DNA of 64,000 nt from NCBI GenBank assembly GCA_003512955.1, contig DOTG01000044.1, positions 165,981-229,980 of the forward strand, written 5' to 3'. The position numbers and the translations under genes are program-made. This document shows positions 19,175 through 26,657 of this stretch, in pieces. The notes under the pieces were generated by a model, which did no database searches, had not been told where the DNA came from, and saw only the letters and a program-made list of their open reading frames with translations. Positions within the stretch are counted from its first letter, which is position 1. Each line of letters opens with the position of its first letter. The DNA comes from Marinilabiliales bacterium (GTDB lineage: Bacteria; Bacteroidota; Bacteroidia; Bacteroidales; SZUA-534).

Positions 19175-19375
19175 ATGGATGCTATTATTTACAATCAAAA
19201 AACAACAAAATCCGGATTATTTTTTAATCTCCCTGATCCGGAATTAATTTTTAAAGAGAGTCAAAAAATTAGTGATGCCGTTTTCACTTATGAAAGTGAA
19301 AATTTTAAAGTTCCCTTGTCAGAACCTGAATTATTGTTTAATGATGTCTATTTTGCATCAATGGCCCAGCTTTGA
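19175..19375 (+). CDS. Small hypothetical protein (66 aa)
   Basis: A short frame of 66 residues with no recognised domain, no signal peptide and no membrane segment. It lies 43 bp after the acyltransferase gene and before the AT-rich ATPase gene. Its end is possibly frameshifted: removing one T of the CTTTGA at the stop would extend it by DPEYA before a stop. Base composition is natural for the region, but coding is only moderately likely. Confidence 0.4.
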   Translation: MDAIIYNQKTTKSGLFFNLPDPELIFKESQKISDAVFTYESENFKVPLSEPELLFNDVYFASMAQL

Positions 19376-19507
19376 TCCTGAATATGCCTGAGGATTTTGT
19401 AATTGAAAATAAGTATTTCCAATAGTAAGCTTTAATAATCTGAACGGACTACAAATTTGCTGCTTTAACAGAAAAACTATAAATTGCGTCAAATAAATGA
19501 CGGAATT
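19376..19507. other. Intergenic stretch before the AAA ATPase gene
   Basis: AT-rich, with TACAAATTTGC at about 19451 as a poor promoter-like match. The ATPase frame is open from a TTG at 19484, but the first ATG (19508) gives the normal family start, so I treat this stretch as non-coding. Confidence 0.4.
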
Positions 19508-20641
19508 ATGAATTATTTAGTCAGAGACTTATCTAATAATATTATAAATAAGTTACAACCTAATAAAGTTGTAATAGTTTTTGGAGCTCGCAGAGTTGGA
19601 AAAACTGTGCTTGTAAAAGAAATACTTGACCAAGTAAATGAACCTGTTCTTACGTTAAATGGAGAGGATATAAACGTCCATGACAAACTTGCAATTAGAA
19701 GTGCAGAAAACTATAAACAGATTCTTGGTTCATATAAATTTCTTTACATTGATGAAGCACAAAAAATACCTGAAATAGGCTTGAAACTGAAGCTTATGAT
19801 TGATGAAATTGAAGGACTTAAGGTTATTATTTCGGGTTCATCATCATTTGATATTCACAAAGACGCAGGAGAACCATTAACTGGCAGAAAGTATTCATTT
19901 AATCTATTCGCCTTATCCGAAAATGAATACAACCAAGTTGAGAATAGTATCTCTAAAATAGACAAAGTGCGGGAAAGAATGGTTTTTGGGAATTATCCAG
20001 AATTACTGCATCTACCGGATCGTGAAGACAAGATTGATTATCTAAACGAAATGGTTAGTTCATATCTTTTGAAAGACATTTTAGTTTACGAAAACATTAA
20101 GAATTCGCAGAAAATATTCAATTTATTACGACTAATTGCATTCCAAATTGGAGGGGAAGTTTCACTTCAGGAATTGGGGAATCAATTAGGAATAAGCAAA
20201 AATACCGTTGAAAAATACCTAGACTTATTGAGTAAAGTATTTATACTTTACAAAGTTGAAGGATTTAGTAGGAATTTAAGAAAAGAAATAACTAAAAACT
20301 CAAGGTGGTATTTCTTGGATAATGGAATTAGAAATGCTGTGATTGCAAATTTTAATCCCATTGAATCCCGCAATGATATTGACGCTTTGTGGGAAAACTA
20401 TATGATTAGTGAAAGGTTAAAATATCAGGAATATAAAAGACTTTCATCTAATAACTATTTTTGGAGAACATACGAACAACAAGAAGTTGATTGGGTTGAA
20501 GAACGAGACGGCTCTATGTTTGGTTATGAGTTTAAATGGAAAGAAGACAAGGTTAAAATTCCAACTCAATGGAAAGCTGCATATCCGGATGCTTCATTTG
20601 AAGTAATAAACATGGATAATTTTAGTGAATGGTTGAAATAA
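19508..20641 (+). CDS. AAA-family ATPase with DUF4143
   Basis: A 377-residue protein from ATG 19508 (the frame is open to a TTG at 19484, but the MNYLVRDL start is more typical). The N-terminal ATPase has Walker A GARRVGKT and Walker B FLYIDEAQKI; the C-terminal part has the DUF4143 region with a winged-helix segment (LGNQLGISKNTVEKYLDLL) and the closing motif EVDWVEE...FEFKWK-like (YEFKWK). Such proteins are common, often as patchily distributed accessory genes; their function is not settled. The gene is more AT-rich than its neighbours (many AAA, ATA and TTA codons), suggesting transfer. It is convergent with the GH13 gene. Confidence 0.9.
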   Translation: MNYLVRDLSNNIINKLQPNKVVIVFGARRVGKTVLVKEILDQVNEPVLTLNGEDINVHDKLAIRSAENYKQILGSYKFLYIDEAQKIPEIGLKLKLMIDEIEGLKVIISGSSSFDIHKDAGEPLTGRKYSFNLFALSENEYNQVENSISKIDKVRERMVFGNYPELLHLPDREDKIDYLNEMVSSYLLKDILVYENIKNSQKIFNLLRLIAFQIGGEVSLQELGNQLGISKNTVEKYLDLLSKVFILYKVEGFSRNLRKEITKNSRWYFLDNGIRNAVIANFNPIESRNDIDALWENYMISERLKYQEYKRLSSNNYFWRTYEQQEVDWVEERDGSMFGYEFKWKEDKVKIPTQWKAAYPDASFEVINMDNFSEWLK

Positions 20642-20642
20642 T

Positions 20643-20663
20643 TACTAAAGATAACCTTTAGTA
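20643..20663. terminator. Hairpin between convergent genes
   Basis: Perfect 8-bp stem TACTAAAG / CTTTAGTA with a 5-base loop, directly after the stop codon of the ATPase gene and 30 bp from the end of the GH13 gene. There is no following T-run, so terminator function is tentative. Confidence 0.4.
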
Positions 20664-20693
20664 TATGCAAAGTAGGCGATACCTGATTTAATT

Positions 20694-22313
20694 CTATTCT
20701 AAAGACCTTAAAATGACTCCCTCAAAGGGATTCAGGTAAATTAAACTCTGTGCTGAACGGTTAGTTTTCTGTCTGGTCGAAATAAGTAACTTCCATCGGG
20801 AATAATAAGTCTGGCCAATTTCTTTAACAAACGGGGTAAAATTCAAATAAATATGTATTTTTTGCTCCCCATAAGTACGTTCGTAAGCCATAACTCCCTT
20901 TTTACCAGTATGTAACCATGTAAAATCGCCCATGGTAAAAGCTACATAAGTCCTTCGCAATTGGATTAACTGCCGATACAGTTGGAGCATGGAATGGGGC
21001 TGTTCCCATTGGGTTTCCACATTTTTTACGCAATAATCAGGGTTCACCGGCAGCCAAGGAGTTGTTTCAGAAAATCCCGCGAATTTAGTCCCGTTCCATT
21101 GCATAGGTGTACGGGCTTTATCGCGGCCCGAATAAAATGGCCAGAACCTTTTTCCAATGGGATCTTTGATTTGCCGATGCGGTATGCGCCCGTTCACCAT
21201 CCCAATCTCTTGCCCATAATAAATAAAAGGAGTCCCCCTTATGGTAAACAGCAACATAGCCTCCAAACGGGCTTTGGGTTCTTTAAAAAACCGGAAAACC
21301 CGGCGGTTGTAACTTCGGTGCAAATCGTGGTTCGAAACTACTGCGCATGGCCAACCCTGCGGGGGGATAGCTTGCATCCAGTTTTGTATGGCGCTGGTAT
21401 ATTTTTTTGCGCTCCAGCGTTTAAATGCCAGTGAAAAATCGAAAGCCAGATGCAACGAGTCGGTTCCATCGCCCAAGTACGAAGCTGCCAATTGGGGATT
21501 CCCGGGCGGCAACATATAAATTTCGCCAATGCTCACCTTTTCAGGATATTGATCGAGAAGTTTGCGGAGCGAGGCCAGGATTTTTAACGATTTGGGGCGG
21601 TTGTGGGTAAATACCGTTGTTGTTCCTAAAAGCTGACTTAAAAAAGAGGGATCGTCGCGAAGTTTTCGGTCTTTGACAATGAAATTGATAACATCGAGCC
21701 GAAAGCCATCGACTCCCAAATCGAGCCAAAACTTGAGGGCTTTGAACATGGCTTTTTTTACCTCATTGTTCCGCCAGTTAAGGTCGGGCTGTTCTTTTAA
21801 AAACGAATGGTAATAATAATGCCGGGTGGTTTGGTCGAATTCCCAACCGGAACCGCCAAACCTGTTCCGCCAGTTGTTGGGCAGTTTACCGTTATTGGGT
21901 TCCTTCCAGATATACCAATCACGTTTGGGGTTATCCAGGGATGCCCGCGATTCCAAAAACCAGGGATGCTGATCGGAGGTATGGTTGAGCACCATATCCA
22001 TAATCAAATAAATGCCCAGCTTGTGGGCTTCTTTCACCAGTTTGTTAAAATCGGCAAAGTTCCCAAAAATAGGATCGATCTGGTAATAATCACTGACATC
22101 GTACCCAAAATCGGCCTGAGGCGACAAATACACCGGCGAAAGCCAAATGGCATCGATACCCAATTTTTGCAGATACGGCAGTTTTTTAAGAATGCCTTTT
22201 ATATCACCGATCCCATCGCTATCGCTATCGTAAAAGCTCCGGGGATAGATATGATACACCGTTCCGTGTTTCCACCAAACCCATGAGCCGTCTTTCGTGT
22301 TTTTCGATGTCAT
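20694..22313 (-). CDS. GH13 alpha-glucosidase / oligo-1,6-glucosidase-like enzyme
   Basis: A 539-residue cytoplasmic glycoside hydrolase of family 13 (no signal peptide). The (beta/alpha)8 barrel starts at VYHIYPRSFYDSDSDGIGD. Conserved regions: MDMVLNHTS (region I), GVDGFRLDV with nucleophile Asp207, SIGEIYM with acid/base Glu264, and VVSNHDLH with Asp330. The sequence style matches oligo-1,6-glucosidases/alpha-glucosidases and related sucrose- or trehalose-acting enzymes; substrate cannot be fixed from motifs. It follows the PHP-glycosyltransferase gene with a 3-bp gap, so the two are co-transcribed and may act on the same glucoside. Confidence 0.93.
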   Translation of the reverse strand: MTSKNTKDGSWVWWKHGTVYHIYPRSFYDSDSDGIGDIKGILKKLPYLQKLGIDAIWLSPVYLSPQADFGYDVSDYYQIDPIFGNFADFNKLVKEAHKLGIYLIMDMVLNHTSDQHPWFLESRASLDNPKRDWYIWKEPNNGKLPNNWRNRFGGSGWEFDQTTRHYYYHSFLKEQPDLNWRNNEVKKAMFKALKFWLDLGVDGFRLDVINFIVKDRKLRDDPSFLSQLLGTTTVFTHNRPKSLKILASLRKLLDQYPEKVSIGEIYMLPPGNPQLAASYLGDGTDSLHLAFDFSLAFKRWSAKKYTSAIQNWMQAIPPQGWPCAVVSNHDLHRSYNRRVFRFFKEPKARLEAMLLFTIRGTPFIYYGQEIGMVNGRIPHRQIKDPIGKRFWPFYSGRDKARTPMQWNGTKFAGFSETTPWLPVNPDYCVKNVETQWEQPHSMLQLYRQLIQLRRTYVAFTMGDFTWLHTGKKGVMAYERTYGEQKIHIYLNFTPFVKEIGQTYYSRWKLLISTRQKTNRSAQSLIYLNPFEGVILRSLE

Positions 22314-22316
22314 AGG

Positions 22317-24986
22317 TTACAAGGCAATATCCTGAACGAGTTGTTTCATAATGTGGTCCCTACTGTACTTAGCAGCCCGTTCAATGGCTGCTTGTTTAAA
22401 TGCTGCAGATTTTACCGGGTTACTGAAGTATTCGTTCATCCAAAGCACCATGTCGTTTTTACTAGATGCCAAATATCCCGACACCTGATGTTCGATAATG
22501 TCTTTGGGTCCTTTCGATTTGTAAGCAATCACCGGCAAACCGCAACTTAGCGATTCCAACACAACCAGGCTAAAGGTATCGAACCTTGAAGGCAAAATGA
22601 GCAAATCGGCGGCAGAGTAATAATACGGAAGTTCTTTAGTTTCAATCCATCCCAGGAAAATCGCGTCAGGCATCAGTTTTTGAATTTCGTTTTGTGCCGG
22701 TCCCACTCCTGCAAATACCATTTTAATATCGGAATGTATTTCTTTCAGATTTTGGAAAATCTCGGGAATATCCATAATTCCCTTTTCGAGGCTGATTCTT
22801 CCGGCAAACAACACCACTTTATCGGTCTCGCTCAAACCAAACGCTGCATATTTTGACGACGGAACAGGTTTAAAAGTTGACTGTACCCAATGGGCAGTAA
22901 GTTTTACCTTATCGGGCGAAAATCCCATCTCTTTTCCGGTTAACCATTTTTGATGATCGGAATTAAGCACAAACACCTGATCGAAGGCACCGTAATAAGC
23001 CCGCAACAAACGACGGACACGGTTCAGGTTGTGCTGATCCATATTTAAAACTTTACGGGCAAACATCACCCAATCCGTATGGATGTAAAACGAGGCAGGT
23101 ACATTGTAAGCATGTTTCAGGTACAGTGCCGCGGCACCCATAATCCCCTCGGTAGAACACATGACCCGGTCGTATTCGTTTTCAAGAAAAAGGTGGTGTA
23201 TTTCATTAAAATTGGGGATGCGCACTGGCTGTTGTTCATAAAAGGGTAAAGTAAATTCGGCCATCGGTTTCAATACAATCAAATGGTCATCGGGCTGCAC
23301 CTGGTTACTGCAAACCAGAATATCAATAGGAAGATTCAGCCGTTTAATTTCTTTGTGCATCTCCTGCAACACATGCGACACCCCGTTTTTATCGGCATAT
23401 GTGTCGGTGAGCCAAAGCATCCGTTTGGGGTGTCTGAATTTTCCCAGTTTTATTGAAAAAGTTTCGAGCAACGGGCGGGTATTGTACAATACTTTGGCAC
23501 TGGTGAAATTAGCTCCCAGGATTAATGACGAGGCCAGGAACGGGAACGACAATCCATCGAGGAATTCGGAGAGGTTCAGTGTTGAAATCCGTTTGGTTTT
23601 TTGATTTACGTATTTAGGACCTTGACCAATTAACACCCTGACATCGCTAGGTAATTCCAGTTTTTCAATTAATTGGTTTAAATCCATTTTTTTAAGAGAA
23701 CTGTCTTCGCTCAGCTTTTCAATTTTTTTTGACAAGCGTTTATAAAGTACCTCATTTAATTGGTCGCTGATGGTATTTACCGATTTTGAAAGTTCTTTTA
23801 CCATTAATTGAGGCGGCAGTTCCCGGGCTTTAGCAATGTTGGTTGCTTCGTCGAAAATGGGTTTGTATGCTTTAGGTACCATCATCCGGCGGTAAGCTTT
23901 GGGTACTTTTCCCATAAAACATTCATGAAAAAGCTCGATAAACCGCATGGTCACTTTGTGGTTTTGCAATTCGGTAAAGGCGTTGGATGCCAAAAGAGCA
24001 ATCATTTTATCACGGCCGGTACCTTTGTGGAGCAAGATACGGAGCAATCCGGGATCTTGCTTATACATGGCTATCTGGCACACGTAATCCAAAAAGGCAA
24101 TGGTCAGTTTCTCAAAATTTTGATGTGATCCATAGGGTGCCATGTTTCCATTCCGTATAGCTTCAAGAGCAAGTTCAGAGCCGGCTGAAAATTGCAGACG
24201 GTTTTTTAAATCGGGAATATGCAGCAAGGTCCCCGTTTGTCCGGTAAAAATCCCCATGTGGCTGTCGGAACCGCCCGACCATGATTTTTTATAGGGGTTT
24301 TGTGAGTAAAGCAACGGATCAACCTGAAACTTCTTGGCATAATCGTTTAAAAGTTCGGGCGTTAAACCTTCAACCCAGGACTTTACAAGCATGTTTTGCC
24401 AAGTGTCGCGTTGACCGTTCAACACTTCGAACCGTTCAAAAACCACTGCCATTTTGTAAAAGAAATCCATGGGAGGCATTCCATCGATGCTGTAGTTATA
24501 GAGCGGATGTGCCCAAATGGTGGGGATATTTTTTTCGTGGGCATATTGTAAGAACTGGTACACATTTTTGCGGAGTTTGTTCAGTGTATATTCCTGATCG
24601 GGAGTAAACCCATACGTCAATACATGAATCCCGATGTTGAAATCGGGTACGGTGCAACTGAATTCGGTACCTACCAGCACATCGAACCCTTTATCTTTCA
24701 ATTCGTAACATGAACGGGCATTGTTGTGGTTGGTGATAGTAATCACATCGGTGCCGCTTTTCCGTAAGGTTTTAATTAATTTTTCGGTGGGCAACCAGGT
24801 TTCGGGGACATTCAGAATACGCCCGAGCAATTCATCGGGGACATCACTATTGTGGTCATGACAATGTAAATCAATTTTTAAGGTTTCGTGTTCAGGGAAC
24901 CGTTCCTGTTCGGTCCATAAAAACTGTTCTAACTCCTTTTTAAGTTCCTGCTGAAACGACCAATCATTCGGGTTGTTGCGCTGCAT
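22317..24986 (-). CDS. PHP-domain / GT4 glycosyltransferase fusion
   Basis: An 889-residue cytoplasmic protein. The N-terminal part (about 35-260) is a PHP-type metal-dependent phosphoesterase domain with metal ligands in LHCHDHNSD, ITNHNN, GTEFSC, WAHPLYN and GSDSH. A helical linker follows (about 270-450). The C-terminal part (about 520-889) is a GT-B glycosyltransferase of the GT4 type, with LFAGRISLEKGI and the E-x7-E motif in PSRFDTFSLVVLESLSCG. An esterase and a sugar transferase in one chain suggests a transferase whose product or intermediate is dephosphorylated. Product unknown; the GH13 gene 3 bp downstream hints at glucoside metabolism, for example a compatible solute or glycolipid (inference). 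Confidence 0.9.
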   Translation of the reverse strand: MQRNNPNDWSFQQELKKELEQFLWTEQERFPEHETLKIDLHCHDHNSDVPDELLGRILNVPETWLPTEKLIKTLRKSGTDVITITNHNNARSCYELKDKGFDVLVGTEFSCTVPDFNIGIHVLTYGFTPDQEYTLNKLRKNVYQFLQYAHEKNIPTIWAHPLYNYSIDGMPPMDFFYKMAVVFERFEVLNGQRDTWQNMLVKSWVEGLTPELLNDYAKKFQVDPLLYSQNPYKKSWSGGSDSHMGIFTGQTGTLLHIPDLKNRLQFSAGSELALEAIRNGNMAPYGSHQNFEKLTIAFLDYVCQIAMYKQDPGLLRILLHKGTGRDKMIALLASNAFTELQNHKVTMRFIELFHECFMGKVPKAYRRMMVPKAYKPIFDEATNIAKARELPPQLMVKELSKSVNTISDQLNEVLYKRLSKKIEKLSEDSSLKKMDLNQLIEKLELPSDVRVLIGQGPKYVNQKTKRISTLNLSEFLDGLSFPFLASSLILGANFTSAKVLYNTRPLLETFSIKLGKFRHPKRMLWLTDTYADKNGVSHVLQEMHKEIKRLNLPIDILVCSNQVQPDDHLIVLKPMAEFTLPFYEQQPVRIPNFNEIHHLFLENEYDRVMCSTEGIMGAAALYLKHAYNVPASFYIHTDWVMFARKVLNMDQHNLNRVRRLLRAYYGAFDQVFVLNSDHQKWLTGKEMGFSPDKVKLTAHWVQSTFKPVPSSKYAAFGLSETDKVVLFAGRISLEKGIMDIPEIFQNLKEIHSDIKMVFAGVGPAQNEIQKLMPDAIFLGWIETKELPYYYSAADLLILPSRFDTFSLVVLESLSCGLPVIAYKSKGPKDIIEHQVSGYLASSKNDMVLWMNEYFSNPVKSAAFKQAAIERAAKYSRDHIMKQLVQDIAL

Positions 24987-25109
24987 ATTTTCTACTTACT
25001 AATTTGCTGGCAAATTGTAAAACTATCGTCAACTGAATGTGAAATGCAGGTTACCGATTTATTAAATCCGCACGGAAACTAGAAAGAGGAAAAAACTGCC
25101 TAAAATGAC

Positions 25110-25146
25110 AAAACCCCAGGACAACTTTAAGTCATCCTGGGGTTTT
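25110..25146 (-). terminator. Intrinsic terminator after tRNA-Arg
   Basis: A perfect 12-bp stem (AAAACCCCAGGA at 25110-25121 with its complement at 25135-25146) with a 13-base loop, 8 bp beyond the 3' end of the tRNA on the minus strand. T-rich sequence follows on either strand, so it can work both ways. Confidence 0.85.
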
Positions 25147-25154
25147 GTTTTTTG

Positions 25155-25228
25155 TGACTCCGCCAGGACTCAAACCTGGAACCTTCTGATCCGTAGTCAG
25201 ATGCACTATTCAATTATGCTACGGAGCC
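25155..25228 (-). tRNA. tRNA-Arg (anticodon ACG)
   Basis: A 74-base cloverleaf. The acceptor stem GGCTCCG/CGGAGTC has one G-T wobble; D stem GCAT/GTGC; anticodon stem TCTGA/TCAGA with loop CTACGGA, giving anticodon ACG, which reads CGN arginine codons after A34-to-inosine conversion; T stem CCAGG/CCTGG. The discriminator is A and CCA is not encoded. The D loop has GA instead of the usual GG and the T loop starts TTT instead of TTC, so the tertiary pair 19-56 is A-U rather than G-C, a matched change. It has its own promoter and terminator. Confidence 0.95.
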
Positions 25229-25239
25229 TTTTGCGGGTG

Positions 25240-25269
25240 CAAATATAGCCAAAAAATTATAATTACAAA
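25240..25269 (-). promoter_or_regulatory. Bacteroidota-type promoter of the tRNA-Arg gene
   Basis: On the minus strand, -7 box TATATTTG (25240-25247), a full match to TAnnTTTG, preceded after 18 bases by a TTTG -33 element (25266-25269). It lies 11 bp upstream of the tRNA 5' end. Confidence 0.85.
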
Positions 25270-25336
25270 TAGCTTCCAAAAAAAACAATTCAATACTTTT
25301 TTTTATCTTGCATAGTTAATTAGAAAACAAATTGCT

Positions 25337-26266
25337 ATGAATACTCCTAAGAAATTTCTGATCCTCCTTTCAGTGATGATGGTTTTATTGGTTTTCATCC
25401 AGTGCGAGTTTAAAAAACGGTCGGCACATTCCATTATTTTTCAGGATAACGAATGGTACTATGGGGATAAACCCGTTTTTAGGAATGATTCATCGTTTTC
25501 ATTCTCAGCCTTTGACACCATTGCCAACAAATTTATCAACCCCCTCTCCTTTCCCATTCAACTGACCGATTCCACGTTGGTATATCGCCGTTTTCAGGAA
25601 CGGGGTTATTACAACCAAAACAGGGAATTCCAGATAACATTTATGGAGGAGGTGATAGATACCGTGAAATACGATTTAAAATATATTAATAAACAACCCA
25701 AACTGATTTTATACCTGGAACCTTTTCCAATCATTCTGAAGTCGAAATTAGATTTGATGGTGGCTGAGACCAGAAACTTTGACCCCATAAAATTTGTCAT
25801 CATCGATTATTCTATTGGCGACCAGATTGACCGTTCGCTTTTAAAAACCCGGGGAATTTACAACTACCCAAGTTACACAATAGAAGATTGTGAATACATT
25901 GACAACAAGGATATTACCTTTAAAATTATTGGTTACAACAGTATTTATTCCATTGAAAGGCGGCGGATTGAAGATTACCGGGTGAAAGAAATTGTAAACG
26001 TGGTGACCAGCAAACTTGGTTTTAGTCCCGAATACCGGCCCATGAGGCAATGGATTGAAGGTTCCGATTATGAATACGAGTTCTACCGGTGGAGCGGGCA
26101 TGGTGTGCAGATTAACCTTTCGCGAAGCAAATATATTGGGGCCGATTCGTACAAAACACTGATAATAAGCAACGATTGGACTCTTTCGTATGACGACAGC
26201 TTTTTACAGGCCATCCTGGTAGAAACCTTTAAAAATGGAAAACCACAGTCAAGTATTATAAATTAA
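25337..26266 (+). CDS. Hypothetical lipoprotein
   Basis: A 309-residue exported protein. The signal peptide is of the lipoprotein type, with a basic start, hydrophobic core and a lipobox-like VFIQC placing the modified cysteine at residue 23. No domain is recognised in the mature part, which is rich in beta-type sequence and aromatic residues. TATCTTGC about 30 bp upstream is a near match to the -7 promoter box. It is divergent from the tRNA and convergent with the TPR-PAS kinase. Likely anchored in the outer membrane or periplasm; function unknown. Confidence 0.85.
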   Translation: MNTPKKFLILLSVMMVLLVFIQCEFKKRSAHSIIFQDNEWYYGDKPVFRNDSSFSFSAFDTIANKFINPLSFPIQLTDSTLVYRRFQERGYYNQNREFQITFMEEVIDTVKYDLKYINKQPKLILYLEPFPIILKSKLDLMVAETRNFDPIKFVIIDYSIGDQIDRSLLKTRGIYNYPSYTIEDCEYIDNKDITFKIIGYNSIYSIERRRIEDYRVKEIVNVVTSKLGFSPEYRPMRQWIEGSDYEYEFYRWSGHGVQINLSRSKYIGADSYKTLIISNDWTLSYDDSFLQAILVETFKNGKPQSSIIN

Positions 26267-26657
26267 GGGAAAATATTGCTGCCATAAACGGAGGAAATTA
26301 ATCGTATCCAGAGATAACAAAGCAATATTAGCCACAATTTTAAGATTCGTAATTTTTCCTACTCAAGTTCTCGGCTTTCCTTGTTTTGTCAAAAGTATTG
26401 TCCAAATCAGTCAATATTTGTCATACGTTCGCACTTTCTTCAGTGGGATGGTAAATATATCTATGAAATTATTTTTCACTCTCGTGTCAAACATGCGTTT
26501 GCATCAATTCACCCGGGGGTTCCGGACGTGAATATAAGGCATAATGCTTAATCAAAAAGTCACCGGGTGAATATTACCCGACTTTTTATAGTTGACAAGG
26601 CACTAGTCGGGTTCATTTTCCAGCTTCGATGATTAATACCCCTATTTTTACCTTTAA
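26267..26657. other. 391-bp convergent intergenic region
   Basis: Apart from the terminator hairpin at 26555-26588 I see no gene. The stretch at 26500-26545 is locally GC-rich (CACCCGGGGGTTCCGGACG) against its surroundings, which may mark a decayed element. Confidence 0.5.
26555..26588. terminator. Bidirectional terminator hairpin
   Basis: AAAAAGT (26555-26561) pairs with ACTTTTT (26582-26588) and CGGGT (26565-26569) with ACCCG (26577-26581), with a 3-base bulge and a 7-base loop. The A-run and T-run on its two sides suit termination of both convergent genes. Confidence 0.7.
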
